Shown: in pieces, positions 8,304 to 16,804 of the stretch
How the letters are laid out: every line of letters begins with the position of its first letter
Position numbering within the stretch: position 1 is the stretch's first letter
Source: Streptomyces misionensis
Lineage (GTDB): Bacteria; Actinomycetota; Actinomycetes; Streptomycetales; Streptomycetaceae
Direction of reading: 5' to 3'
Length of the DNA: 64,000 nt
Assembly: GCF_900104815.1 (NCBI RefSeq)
Contig: NZ_FNTD01000004.1
Span: 1,860,001 to 1,924,000, forward strand
Translations under genes and position numbers: made by a program
Notes under the pieces: generated by a model
The model's input: only the letters and a program-made list of their open reading frames with translations
What the model was told of the DNA's origin: nothing
Database searches by the model: none

Positions 8304-8306
8304 CGC

Positions 8307-8358
8307 GAGGGGCGGACGGCTCCGTACTCCCGTCGTCGTACGGTGCCGTCCGCCCCTC
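8307..8358 (-). terminator. Terminator after the betaine importer operon
   Basis: Arms GAGGGGCGGACGGC (8307-8320) and GCCGTCCGCCCCTC (8345-8358) form a perfect 14-bp stem. The loop contains a further CCGTAC/GTACGG pairing. It begins 24 bp past the stop of the permease/binding-protein fusion gene. No T-run follows, as is common in Streptomyces. Confidence 0.8.
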
Positions 8359-8382
8359 GGGTGGCGGTCCGGTGCGGTCAGG

Positions 8383-10197
8383 TCACCCGGCCGCCCGGCT
8401 CTGGGCGTGGTCGCCGGTGACCGGCGCCCACTTGTCGACCAGGCCGGGGTTCTCGCGCAGCCAGGCGCGGACGGCGTCCTGCTCCTTGCCCTTGCCGGCC
8501 TGCTGGATCCGCGCCTCCAGGCCGGTGAGCTGCTTCTCGGTCATGGAGAAGTCCTTCAGCCAGCGCTCGACCTGCGGGTTGTCGTCGGCGAATCCCTTGC
8601 GGGACAGGGCGTGCACCCCGTCACCCTTGCCCCAGGCGCCCTTCGGGTCCTTGAGCTTCTTCAGGTCGTAGCCGCTGTAGGCCCAGTGCGGGGACCACAG
8701 GGTGACCAGGACCGGTTCCTTCTTGGCGTAGGCGCGCTTGAGTTCGGCGAGCATGGCCGGGGTGGAGCCGTCGATCACCTGGTAGGTGCCGTCGAGGCCG
8801 TACTCCTTGAGGACCTTGCTCTTGAGCAGGCTCATCTCACCGGCGCTCGGCTCGATGCCGACGATCTTCCCGCCGAACTCGGAGGCGTGCGCCTTGAGGT
8901 CCGCGAGGGAGTTGACGTCCTTCACGTAGGACGGGACGGTCAGCTCCAGGGACGTGGGCCCGTACCAGCTGCCGAGGTCGTCCAGCTGCTTGCCGTACTT
9001 CTTCCAGTACTCGGCGTGGGTGGTGGGCAGCCAGGAGTCGGTCTCGAAGTCGATCTGCCCGGTGGCGAGCCCGGTGTAGAGGGGGCCGGCCGCGTACTGC
9101 GTGGTGGTCACCTTGAAGCCGCGCTCCTGGAGGATCTCCTTCCACAGGAAGGTGGAGGCGATCCCCTCGTCCCAGGGGATGTAGCCGATCTTGATCTCCT
9201 TGCCCTTGCCGATGTCGGTGCCGGAGGCCTCGGAGCTGCCGGCGGTGGAGCCGAAGACGCCGAGCCCGCCGGCCACGAGCGCGAGGACGACGACACCGGC
9301 GACCGCGACGGCCGGATGCGGGCGGTAGGACCAGGCGCGGCGGGGCGCCTTGGCGGCGGCCCGGCGGCCCAGCGGGGAGAGCTGGGTGCCGAGGGCGCCG
9401 GTGATGCGGTCCAGGTAGATGGCGAGGACGACGATGCCGACGCCCGCCTCGAAGCCGTAGCCGATGTCGAGCTGACCGATGGCCTCGTTGACGGCGCCGC
9501 CGAGGCCGCCGGTGCCGACCATGCCGGCGATGACGACCATGGACAGGCCCAGCATGATCACCTGGTTGACGCCGGCCATGATGGTCGGCAGGGCGAGCGG
9601 CAGCTGGACGCGCCACAGGATGTTGCGCGGGGTGGTGCCGAACGCCTCGGCGGCCTCGACCAGTTCGGCGTCGACCTGGCGGATGCCGAGTTCGGTCATG
9701 CGGACGCCGGGGGCGAGCGCGAAGATCAGGGTGGCGACGACGCCGGCCGCGGTGCCCAGCCCGAAGAAGAGCATGGCCGGGATCAGCAGGACCATCGACG
9801 GCATGGTCTGGAGCAGGTCCAGCACGGGCCGTACGGCGGCGCCGACCGCCTTGGAGCGGGCCGCCCAGATGCCCAGCGGGATCGAGATCACCAGGGCGAT
9901 CACGGTGGCCACGAGGACCAGGGCGAGCGTGGACATCGCCTGGTCCCACAGCTGGAGCGAGTCCACCAGGGCGAAGCCGGCGAACGCGAGGACGCCGGCG
10001 CTCAGGCCGCGCAGCCACCAGGCGATGACGGCGAGGATGCCTGCCATCAGCAGCGGCGCGGGGGCGGCGAGCACCGCGTCGATGCCGTTGTACATGCCCT
10101 CCATGACGGCCTTGACGGCGTCGAAGAGCCAGGAGAGGTGGTCGACCAGCCAGTTCACACCGGAGTCGACCCAGTCGCCGAGGGGGAGCCTAGGCAT
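8383..10197 (-). CDS. Glycine betaine/quaternary amine ABC transporter: permease fused to binding protein
   Basis: A 604-residue fusion. Residues about 1-290 are an OpuAB/ProW-type permease with several membrane helices and the ATPase-coupling stretch EAAEAFGTTPRNILWRVQLP. A transmembrane anchor near 305-325 (HPAVAVAGVVVLALVAGGLG) leads into an OpuAC-type substrate-binding domain (from about 345: KIGYIPWDEGIASTFLWKEI). That domain has many Trp/Tyr residues of the kind that cage trimethylammonium groups (SWLPTTHAEYW, LWSPHWAY). It would import compatible solutes for osmoprotection. The ATG at 10197 overlaps the ATPase gene by 8 bp. Permease-binding fusions are known in the OpuA family. Confidence 0.93.
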   Translation of the reverse strand: MPRLPLGDWVDSGVNWLVDHLSWLFDAVKAVMEGMYNGIDAVLAAPAPLLMAGILAVIAWWLRGLSAGVLAFAGFALVDSLQLWDQAMSTLALVLVATVIALVISIPLGIWAARSKAVGAAVRPVLDLLQTMPSMVLLIPAMLFFGLGTAAGVVATLIFALAPGVRMTELGIRQVDAELVEAAEAFGTTPRNILWRVQLPLALPTIMAGVNQVIMLGLSMVVIAGMVGTGGLGGAVNEAIGQLDIGYGFEAGVGIVVLAIYLDRITGALGTQLSPLGRRAAAKAPRRAWSYRPHPAVAVAGVVVLALVAGGLGVFGSTAGSSEASGTDIGKGKEIKIGYIPWDEGIASTFLWKEILQERGFKVTTTQYAAGPLYTGLATGQIDFETDSWLPTTHAEYWKKYGKQLDDLGSWYGPTSLELTVPSYVKDVNSLADLKAHASEFGGKIVGIEPSAGEMSLLKSKVLKEYGLDGTYQVIDGSTPAMLAELKRAYAKKEPVLVTLWSPHWAYSGYDLKKLKDPKGAWGKGDGVHALSRKGFADDNPQVERWLKDFSMTEKQLTGLEARIQQAGKGKEQDAVRAWLRENPGLVDKWAPVTGDHAQSRAAG

Positions 10198-11275
10198 GGG
10201 CGGTCACCTTCTTCCCGTCCTTGCCGTGGCCGCCGCAGGCGGCCGGTTCACCCTGTTCGTCGCCGAGGAAGCCCACCAGGCGCTGCCGGGGCACGACCCC
10301 GACGAGGGAGCGGCCGGCGTCGAGCACGGCGACCGGGTGGCCCACGCGGGCGCTGATCGCGCACAGCTCGGTGAACGGCGTCTCGGGCGTCGCCGTCTCG
10401 CAGTCGCAGTCGGCCTCGTCGCCGCGCAGCTCAGTGTCCATCACGGCCGCCGCGGTGAGCACCCGGGAGCGGTCGACGTCCTGGATGAAGGAGGCCACGT
10501 AGTCGTTGGCCGGGCGCAGCAGGATGTCCTCGGCAGTGCCGGTCTGCACGATCCGGCCGTCGCGCATGACGGCGATGCGGTCGCCCAGGCGCATGGCCTC
10601 GTTGAGGTCGTGGGTGATGAAGACGATGGTCTTCTTCAGGGTCTTCTGGAGCTGGAGCAGCTGGTCCTGCATGTCGCGGCGGATCAGCGGGTCCAGGGCG
10701 CTGAACGACTCGTCCATGAGCAGCAGGTCGGCATCGGTGGCGAGGGCGCGGGCGAGGCCGACGCGCTGCTGCATGCCGCCGGACAGCTCGTCGGGCCAGG
10801 ACTTCTCCCAGCCGGCCAGGCCGCACAGGGCGAGCGCCTCGTCGGCGCGGCGCTCGCGCTCGGCGCGGGGCACGCCCTGCACTTCCAGGCCGTAGGCGGC
10901 GTTGTCGCGGACGCTGCGGTGCGGGAACAGCGCGAAGTGCTGGAAGACCATGCTGATCTTCCTGGAGCGCAGCTCGCGCAGTCCGCGGTCGCTCAGCGCG
11001 GTCAGTTCCTCGCCGTCGAAGCGCACGCTTCCCGCGGTCGGCTCCAGCAGACCGTTGAGCATCCGCAGCAGGGTGGACTTGCCGGAGCCCGACAGGCCCA
11101 TGACGACGAAGATCTCACCCGCCTCGACACGGAAGGAGGCGTCGATCACGGCGGCCGTGGTGCCGTCGGCGCGCAGCTCCTCCCGGTCGGCGCCCTTCCG
11201 CAGGCGCTCCACTGCGTCGTCCGGTCGTCTGCCGAACACCTTGAACAGGTGTTCCGCCTCAAGCCTGGCTTGCAC
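10190..11275 (-). CDS. Glycine betaine/proline ABC transporter ATPase
   Basis: A 361-residue ProV/OpuAA-type ATPase. Walker A GLSGSGKST at about residues 60-68, signature LSGGMQQR at 164-171 and Walker B LLLMDES at 184-190. The C-terminal part after about residue 240 resembles the CBS-type osmosensory tail but is short (VLTAAAVMD onward), with an odd acidic Cys stretch DEADCDCETATPE. The GTG at 11275 is preferred because AAGAGG lies just upstream; the frame extends further to 11359 without a site. First gene of the importer operon. A TTGCG/CGCAA palindrome lies upstream at 11433-11447. Confidence 0.93.
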   Translation of the reverse strand: MQARLEAEHLFKVFGRRPDDAVERLRKGADREELRADGTTAAVIDASFRVEAGEIFVVMGLSGSGKSTLLRMLNGLLEPTAGSVRFDGEELTALSDRGLRELRSRKISMVFQHFALFPHRSVRDNAAYGLEVQGVPRAERERRADEALALCGLAGWEKSWPDELSGGMQQRVGLARALATDADLLLMDESFSALDPLIRRDMQDQLLQLQKTLKKTIVFITHDLNEAMRLGDRIAVMRDGRIVQTGTAEDILLRPANDYVASFIQDVDRSRVLTAAAVMDTELRGDEADCDCETATPETPFTELCAISARVGHPVAVLDAGRSLVGVVPRQRLVGFLGDEQGEPAACGGHGKDGKKVTAHA

Positions 11276-11432
11276 GCGTACCTCTTGTCTCGGGAACAGG
11301 GACAGGGGAGCGCCGGGCCCTCCGACCGTCGAAAACCAGCCGACAGTTGAAATGAGCAACCACTCCGCTCCATGGCGGCGCTGCTTCCCAGGTCAAGCGG
11401 AGGCAAACTCACAAGTGGCCGGGCTCACCGCA

Positions 11433-11447
11433 TTGCGCATCACGCAA
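11433..11447. promoter_or_regulatory. Palindromic operator candidate upstream of the betaine importer
   Basis: TTGCG-CATCA-CGCAA is a perfect 5-bp-arm dyad with a 5-base centre. It extends imperfectly outward and lies about 158 bp before the ATPase start and 62 bp before the exonuclease gene. It could serve either divergent gene. No regulator gene is adjacent, and the cognate factor is unknown. Confidence 0.4.
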
Positions 11448-11508
11448 CGCGTTCCAGGACGAAAGGTGAGCGAAGGTGACTGTCGGTGGCGTGCGGCATG
11501 ATGCGAGC

Positions 11509-12429
11509 GTGACCGGACGACTGATGCTGCTCGACACCGCCTCGCTCTACTTCCGCGCCTACTTCGGCGTCCCCGACTCCGTGAAGGCGCCGGACGGCAC
11601 CCCGGTGAACGCGGTGCGCGGACTGCTGGACTTCATCGACCGACTGATCCGGGACCACCGGCCGGAACACCTGGTGGCCTGCATGGACGCCGACTGGCGG
11701 CCGAAGTGGCGGGTCGAGCTGATCCCCACCTACAAGGCGCACCGGGTCGCCGAGGAGCACACCGGCGCGCCGGACGCGGAGGAGGTCCCGGACACCCTCG
11801 CCCCGCAGGTGCCCGTCATCGAGTCCGTGCTGGACGCCATCGGCATCGCCCGGGTCGGCGTCCCGGACTACGAGGCGGACGACGTGATCGGCACGTTCAC
11901 CGGGCGCGCCGCCGGCCCGGTCGACATCGTCACCGGCGACCGCGACCTCTACCAGCTGGTGGACGACGCCCGCGGGGTGCGCGTGCTGTACCCGATCAAG
12001 GGCGTGGGCACCCTCCAGATCACCGACGAATCGGTGCTGCGCGAGAAGTACGGGGTGGACGGACGGGGGTACGCGGATCTGGCGCTGCTGCGCGGCGACC
12101 CGAGCGACGGCCTGCCGGGCGTGGCCGGGATCGGCGAGAAGACGGCCGCCAAGCTGCTCGCCGAGTTCGGCGACCTGGCCGGGATCATGGCCGCGGTGGA
12201 CGACCCCAGGGCCCGGCTCACACCGTCGCAGCGGCGGCGGCTCACCGAGGCCCGGCCGTACGTCGCGGTGGCGCCGAAGGTGGTGCGGGTGGCCGGTGAC
12301 GTGCCGCTGCCCGAGGTCGACACCGCGCTGCCGCGCGCCCCGCGCGATCCGGCGGGCCTGGAGGAGCTGGCGGCCCGGTGGGGTCTGGGCGGCTCGCTGC
12401 AACGGCTGCTGGACACGCTGGGCGGGTGA
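11509..12429 (+). CDS. 5'-3' exonuclease domain protein (PolA N-terminal/FEN-like)
   Basis: A 306-residue stand-alone homologue of the 5'-nuclease domain of DNA polymerase I. Metal-binding acidic motifs are visible: LLDTASLYFRAYFG near the start, CMDADWRPKWR, the helical-arch region with PTYKAHR, DYEADDVIGTF, VTGDRDLYQLV and the helix-3-turn GLPGVAGIGEKTAAKLL. It would process flaps or RNA primers. The start is uncertain: GTG 11509 is used because the conserved start MLLD lies five residues in; GTG 11476 and ATG 11524 are alternatives. Streptomyces carries such proteins in addition to PolA. Confidence 0.9.
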   Translation: MTGRLMLLDTASLYFRAYFGVPDSVKAPDGTPVNAVRGLLDFIDRLIRDHRPEHLVACMDADWRPKWRVELIPTYKAHRVAEEHTGAPDAEEVPDTLAPQVPVIESVLDAIGIARVGVPDYEADDVIGTFTGRAAGPVDIVTGDRDLYQLVDDARGVRVLYPIKGVGTLQITDESVLREKYGVDGRGYADLALLRGDPSDGLPGVAGIGEKTAAKLLAEFGDLAGIMAAVDDPRARLTPSQRRRLTEARPYVAVAPKVVRVAGDVPLPEVDTALPRAPRDPAGLEELAARWGLGGSLQRLLDTLGG

Positions 12430-12511
12430 GCCGGGGCCCGCGGGTCGGCAATATTCCAGCAAAGGGCGGACGTTGAACAACGAAGGAAGATCCGGGCCGA
12501 GGGAGGAAATG

Positions 12512-12530
12512 TTAGCTTAGGTATACCTAA
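12512..12530. promoter_or_regulatory. Iron box (DmdR/IdeR-type operator)
   Basis: TTAGCTTAGGTATACCTAA is a 19-bp match to the actinobacterial DtxR-family consensus (TTAGGTTAGSCTAACCTAA). Its right 14 bases, TTAGGTATACCTAA, are a perfect palindrome. It lies 20 bp before the siderophore-interacting protein start, where bound DmdR plus Fe2+ would block transcription. Confidence 0.85.
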
Positions 12531-12550
12531 CCAATCCGCAGGAGGCCGTG

Positions 12551-13399
12551 ATGGCAGAGCGTCCGGAACGAAAGCCGCGCAAGGTCCACACCGCCCGGGT
12601 GGTACGCACCGAGCGGCTCACCCCGCACATGCAGCGCGTGGTGCTGGGCGGCGAGGGTCTTGCCGGGTTCGCGGCGGACACCTGCACCGACCACTATGTG
12701 AAGCTGCTGTTCGGCCCGGCCGGGGTGGTCTACCCGGAGCCCTTCGACCTGGAGCGGATCCGCGCCGAGTTCCCGCGCGAGCAGTGGCCGGTGACCCGGA
12801 CCTACACCGTGCGCGGCTGGGACGCGGGACACCGCGAGCTGACCCTGGACTTCGTGATCCACGGCGACGAGGGCCTGGCCGGCCCCTGGGCGCTGCGGGC
12901 ACGCCCCGGCGACACCCTGCGCTTCATGGGCCCCGGCGGCGCCTACGCGCCCGACACGGACGCCGACTGGCATCTGCTCGCCGGTGACGAGAGCGCGCTG
13001 CCCGCGATCGCCCGTGCGCTGGAGGCCCTGCCGCCCGGGACCCTGGCACACGCCTTCGTGGAGGTGTCCGGGCCCGAGGAGGAGCAGAAGATAGACTCCC
13101 CGGCCGGGATCGTCTGGCTGCACCGCGGGGACCGCCCGGTCGGCGCGGCCCTGCTGGAGGCCGTGCGGGAACTGGAGTTCCCCGAGGGCCGGGTGCACGC
13201 GTTCGTGCACGGCGAGGCCGGCTTCGTGAAGGAGCTGCGCCGGATGCTGCGGGTGGAGCGGCAGATCCCGCGCCAGGACCTGTCGATCTCCGGCTACTGG
13301 CGGCTCGGCCACAACGAGGACGGCTGGCAGGCCTCCAAGCGCGAGTGGAACGCCCGGATCGAGGCCGAGCAGGAGGACGGCGGCGCGGCGGCGGCCTGA
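12551..13399 (+). CDS. Siderophore-interacting protein (FAD/NAD(P)H ferric reductase, ViuB/SIP family)
   Basis: A 282-residue flavoprotein expected to reduce Fe3+-siderophores in the cytoplasm and release iron. The FAD-binding motif RTYTVR (residues about 80-85, in PVTRTYTVRGWD) is typical of the family. Next come DFVIHGDEGLAGPWA and the NAD(P)H-side stretch LLAGDESALPAIARALEALP, and near the C-terminus SGYWRLGHNED. The ATG at 12551 has GGAGG ending 5 bases upstream; a GTG at 12548 is too close. The iron box just upstream predicts derepression in low iron. No siderophore biosynthesis or uptake genes are adjacent. Confidence 0.94.
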   Translation: MAERPERKPRKVHTARVVRTERLTPHMQRVVLGGEGLAGFAADTCTDHYVKLLFGPAGVVYPEPFDLERIRAEFPREQWPVTRTYTVRGWDAGHRELTLDFVIHGDEGLAGPWALRARPGDTLRFMGPGGAYAPDTDADWHLLAGDESALPAIARALEALPPGTLAHAFVEVSGPEEEQKIDSPAGIVWLHRGDRPVGAALLEAVRELEFPEGRVHAFVHGEAGFVKELRRMLRVERQIPRQDLSISGYWRLGHNEDGWQASKREWNARIEAEQEDGGAAAA

Positions 13400-13706
13400 G
13401 CGCACCGCCGCCCCGGCCGTCCGCCACCGGCGTGCCGGGCGGCCCCGCTCGCGGCGGCCGGTTCGTCCGTACGGCGCCGGTCGCCCCCTCGCGGCTTCGG
13501 TCGCCGAGTGCCGTCCCGGGCGGCGCGCCCGGCGCCATCCGCGCGCGGCCGGGGCGGCTGAGGCGGCAGGGTCCCGGATCACCGCTCGCCCGGCCGGCGC
13601 GAGCGGGTGCCGCGGAGCCCGGGGCGCGCCGCTACCGGCCCCCGGCACGGTCCTCACCCGAGCGAGGCCCCCCGGCACGGACCTCACCCGAGCGCCCCCG
13701 TCGCCG
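13400..13706. other. Gene-free 307 bp with a 30-bp-period direct repeat
   Basis: No gene is seen between the convergent SIP and NB-ARC genes. At 13641-13694 a 24-base unit, CCCGGCACGGNCCTCACCCG plus AGCG, occurs twice, 30 bp apart (13641-13664 and 13671-13694) with one mismatch. No clear terminator stem was found. Confidence 0.6.
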
Positions 13707-15971
13707 TCACTCGGCGGGGAGCGCGTCCAGGAGTGTCCGCGCCGTCATCAGCTCCTTGCCGTCGGCCTCGTCGCCGAGGGCGAGGGCCTCCAGCAGGCGG
13801 GAGCGGGCCTCCTCCGCCTCCCCCAGCTCGATCAGGGCCTGCCCCAGGGACACCAGCGCGTACCCCGCTCCGTTGGTCAGACCGATGCGGTGGGCCTCGG
13901 CCACGGCATCGCGGTAGTGGCCGGCGGCCTCCCGCCACCGGCCCAGCGCCGCGTAGTCGAGACCGATCGCGTAGATCGTGTTGGCGCGGATGACGTCGGC
14001 GATGAACTCGCTCACCGGGCAGTCGGGCGCGTCGAGGAAGGCGATGACGCGCCGGTCCTGGTGCAGGGCTTCCTCGGCACGGCCGGCGGAACGCAGGGAG
14101 ACCGCGTGGCTCGCCACGGCGTTCAGCCAGACCTCGGGATCGCCGGCCCCGTCCGCCAGGTGGATGGCGGCGAGGGACTTCTCGGCGGCCTCCTCGGCCT
14201 CACCGAGCTTGCGGTGCGCGTTCGCCGCGTGCGCCAGTGCCGAGGCCTGCTGGGTGACGTCCTCGGCGCGGCGGGCGCAGTCCAGCGCCTCGCCGGCCCG
14301 TTCGAGGGCCTCGCGGTGGCGGTGCTCGCAGGTGTTCAGGGCCCAGGCGTGGCAGTTGAGGTGGAAGGCCCGCAGGTACGGGTCGTCGAGCGCGGCGGCG
14401 GCCTCGCTCGACAGACGGAACACCTCGGGCCAGTGCCCCCAGAAGAGCCACAGGTCGCAGAACCACTCCATGGCGCCCGCGGTCTCCACGACCCGGCCGT
14501 GCTCGCCCCGGCGGGCGGCACCGTGCAGCGCGGCGAGCCAGGCCGGTGCCTCGTCCTGGAGCCAGCCGCGCGCCTGCTCGGCACTCTCCAGCGGGACCAG
14601 GCCCTGCCAGGAGGACGGCGGCGCCCCGTACCCGGGTTTGTACCAGCGGCCGGCCACCACGGCCGTCTCCAGCAGCCAGGTGCGCAGCCGGTCCTCGGCC
14701 GCTTCGCGCTCACCGGGCCCCTCCGGGCCCGCCGGCCGGGTACGGGCGAACAGCCGCAGCAGGTCGTGCAGTTGGTAGCGGCCGGTGAAGGTGGCCTGGA
14801 GCAGCCCGGCCTCGACCAGTTCCTCCATGACGTCCTCGGCCTCGAAGACGCCGGTGGCGGTCAGGGCGGCGCCGTAGGCCGCGGTCATGTCCGCCGCCGG
14901 GACCAGGCTCAGCAGCCGCAGCATCCGGGCGGCCTCCCCGGTCAGCTGCCGGTACGACAGCTCGAACGCCGCCTCCACCCGCACGTCCCCGGCCGCGAGC
15001 GCGCCCAGACGGCGTTCCTCGTCGGCCAGCCGCCGGACCAGGTGGGCCACGCTCCACGCCGACCGCACCGTCAGCCAGTTCCCGGCCACCCGCAGCGCCA
15101 GCGGCAGCTGCCCGCACAGCTCCGCCACCCGCCCCACGGCGTCGATCTCCGCGTCCGCCCGCCGCTCGCCCAGGATCCGCCGCAGCAGCTCGACCGCCTC
15201 GGCCCGCGCCATCTCGGACAGCGCCAGCCGGTCGACGTTCTCCAGACCGCTCAGCGGCCGCCGGCTGGTGACCAGCACCAGGCTCCGCCCGCCGGCGGGC
15301 AGCAGCGGGCGCACCTGCCCCTCGTCCCGGGCGTTGTCCAGCACCACCAGACACCGGCGCTCGCCCAGCAGGGCGCGCAGCAGCCCCGCGCGCCCGGCCG
15401 CGTCCTCCTGTGTCAGCCTGCGGTCCGACACCCCCAGTGCCTTCAGCAGCTTCAGCAGCGCCTCGCCCGTGTCCATGGGGCCCTCCACGCCGTGCAGGTC
15501 CACCACGAAACAGCCGCCGGGGAACTCCTGGGCCAGGTCCGCTGCCGCTTTGAGGGCCAGCGTCGTCTTCCCGCACCCCGGCGGACCCGAAATGACCGAC
15601 ACCGACGTGCCCTCGCCGGTGCCCGCCCGCGCCGCGGCGTCCCGCAGCCGCGCCAGCTCGCCGTCGCGTCCGGTGAAGTCCCCCACCGACCGCGGCGGTA
15701 CGGCCGTCCCCATCCCCGCCTCCGGGCGGGTCGCACGCGCCGTCCGTGCCGCCCGCGCCGCCGCCAGCAGCGCCTCCCGCTCCGCTTCGCCGACCCCCAG
15801 CCCCTCCGCCAGCGCCATCGCGGTGCGCCGCTGCGGGACCCGGCTGCGCCCCCGCTCCATGTCACCGATCGCCCGGACGCTCACCCCCGACGCCTCGGCC
15901 AACTCCTCTATGGTCAGACGGCGTTGCTGCCGCTGACCGCGCAAGACGACTCCGAACGGCTCTTCGGACAC
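13707..15971 (-). CDS. XRE-NB-ARC-TPR regulator (AfsR-like STAND ATPase)
   Basis: A 754-residue three-part protein. Residues about 8-60 form an XRE helix-turn-helix (LRGQRQQRRLTIEELAEASG, then SVRAIGDMERGRS). The NB-ARC ATPase follows: Walker [10 protein letters not shown] at about 129-137 and Walker B CLVVLDNA near 207-214, with GQLPLALRVAGNWL marking the ARC helices. Residues about 470-754 are TPR-like helical repeats. STAND proteins of this plan act as ligand-gated regulators; AfsR-like members influence secondary metabolism. The GTG at 15971 has AAGGAG 6 bases upstream. It stands alone, so targets cannot be read from context. An anti-phage sensor role is conceivable but unsupported, as no effector domain other than the HTH is present. 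Confidence 0.9.
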   Translation of the reverse strand: MSEEPFGVVLRGQRQQRRLTIEELAEASGVSVRAIGDMERGRSRVPQRRTAMALAEGLGVGEAEREALLAAARAARTARATRPEAGMGTAVPPRSVGDFTGRDGELARLRDAAARAGTGEGTSVSVISGPPGCGKTTLALKAAADLAQEFPGGCFVVDLHGVEGPMDTGEALLKLLKALGVSDRRLTQEDAAGRAGLLRALLGERRCLVVLDNARDEGQVRPLLPAGGRSLVLVTSRRPLSGLENVDRLALSEMARAEAVELLRRILGERRADAEIDAVGRVAELCGQLPLALRVAGNWLTVRSAWSVAHLVRRLADEERRLGALAAGDVRVEAAFELSYRQLTGEAARMLRLLSLVPAADMTAAYGAALTATGVFEAEDVMEELVEAGLLQATFTGRYQLHDLLRLFARTRPAGPEGPGEREAAEDRLRTWLLETAVVAGRWYKPGYGAPPSSWQGLVPLESAEQARGWLQDEAPAWLAALHGAARRGEHGRVVETAGAMEWFCDLWLFWGHWPEVFRLSSEAAAALDDPYLRAFHLNCHAWALNTCEHRHREALERAGEALDCARRAEDVTQQASALAHAANAHRKLGEAEEAAEKSLAAIHLADGAGDPEVWLNAVASHAVSLRSAGRAEEALHQDRRVIAFLDAPDCPVSEFIADVIRANTIYAIGLDYAALGRWREAAGHYRDAVAEAHRIGLTNGAGYALVSLGQALIELGEAEEARSRLLEALALGDEADGKELMTARTLLDALPAE

Positions 15972-16151
15972 CGGCCACTCCTTCGTTCTCCCTGCCGGAG
16001 ACTACGAGGGGCGGTAAACCGTCCACGAGCACGTCCAGCCCATGGGACGACGGTAACAATTCCGGCGCCCTGCCCTGGCGGCGGAGCGTGGGCGGACCGC
16101 ACCCGCCCCCGCCGGGTTCCGCGGAACCGTGGCCGGGGCCCCGGCGGGCGG

Positions 16152-16730
16152 TCAGTCCCCCCGCACCCGTGCGTGCAGATGCATGTCGTGCCAGCCGTCG
16201 GGGTGGAGGAAGGCACTGCGCCGGGTGCCCTCGGGGGCGTAACCGGCCTTGCGGGCGACGCGGCAGGAGGCCTCGTTGGCGGTGGAGTGCATCAGCTCCA
16301 GCCGGTGGAAGCCGATCTCCTCGAACGCCCAGTGGGTCAGGGCCGTGGCCGCCCGCGCGGCCACGCCCCGGCCACGGGCCCGCGCCACCGTCCAGTAGGC
16401 GATCTCGGCCGTCCCGTCGCCCAGTTCGATCTGCCGCAGCGCGACCCTGCCCAGCAGCGCGTCGCCGTCCGCCTCCGCTACCGCCCACTGCGCCTGGTCC
16501 TCCCCCTCCCACAGCTGCTGCCACTCGGTGATCCAGCCGGCCGCCTCCGCCTCGGACTCACAGGACTTGCCGTGGAAGCGGTGCATCAGCGGATCCTGGA
16601 ACGCCGCGTACACGGCGGGCGCGTCCTCGGCCCGCCAGGGGCGCAGGACGAGGCCGTCGCCGGCGATGGCGGGCTGGGGGGCACGGGCGAGAGCGCCGGC
16701 GGGCAGCACTGGGCTGGTGAGAAAGGGCAT
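16152..16730 (-). CDS. GNAT acetyltransferase (RimJ/RimL type)
   Basis: A 192-residue N-acetyltransferase fold. Visible are LVLRPWRAEDAPAVYAAFQD (strand 1/helix 1), EIAYWTVARARGRGVAARAA holding the acetyl-CoA pyrophosphate loop (RGRGVA), and HSTANEASCRVARKAGY, the RimJ/L-type motif. The substrate may be a ribosomal protein N-terminus or a small amine. The ATG at 16730 is chosen by homology to the usual start; no good ribosome site precedes it. It is divergent from the pseudouridine synthase gene 74 bp away. Confidence 0.9.
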   Translation of the reverse strand: MPFLTSPVLPAGALARAPQPAIAGDGLVLRPWRAEDAPAVYAAFQDPLMHRFHGKSCESEAEAAGWITEWQQLWEGEDQAQWAVAEADGDALLGRVALRQIELGDGTAEIAYWTVARARGRGVAARAATALTHWAFEEIGFHRLELMHSTANEASCRVARKAGYAPEGTRRSAFLHPDGWHDMHLHARVRGD

Positions 16731-16804
16731 GGCCCCATACTGCCGCCGTGCGGCGCCCGTCACCCAGCGGTTTTACCCCGCCCCCGCCTCGTACCCTTGA
16801 CCGG

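Larger units (their letters stand above)
7995..8382. other. Gene-free region between the betaine importer and the XRE-cupin gene
   Basis: No convincing gene is seen. On the importer side it holds a strong terminator (8307-8358), and next to it two overlapping inverted repeats (8266-8303). A 36-codon frame at 8139-8250 on the plus strand contains a rare TTA codon but has no ribosome site. The remainder is G-rich and probably carries the promoter of the XRE-cupin gene on the minus strand. Confidence 0.6.

Noticed and set aside
8281..10356. Long open frames antisense to real genes, such as 691 codons here and 955 codons at 22629-25496
   Set aside because: They mirror the genuine gene on the other strand, are low-complexity (Gly/Val/Arg-rich), and have no ribosome site. 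This is expected at very high G+C.
13707..15971. Defence-system interpretation of the NB-ARC protein
   Set aside because: No nuclease, NADase or membrane effector domain and no partner genes; the HTH head supports a regulator instead.
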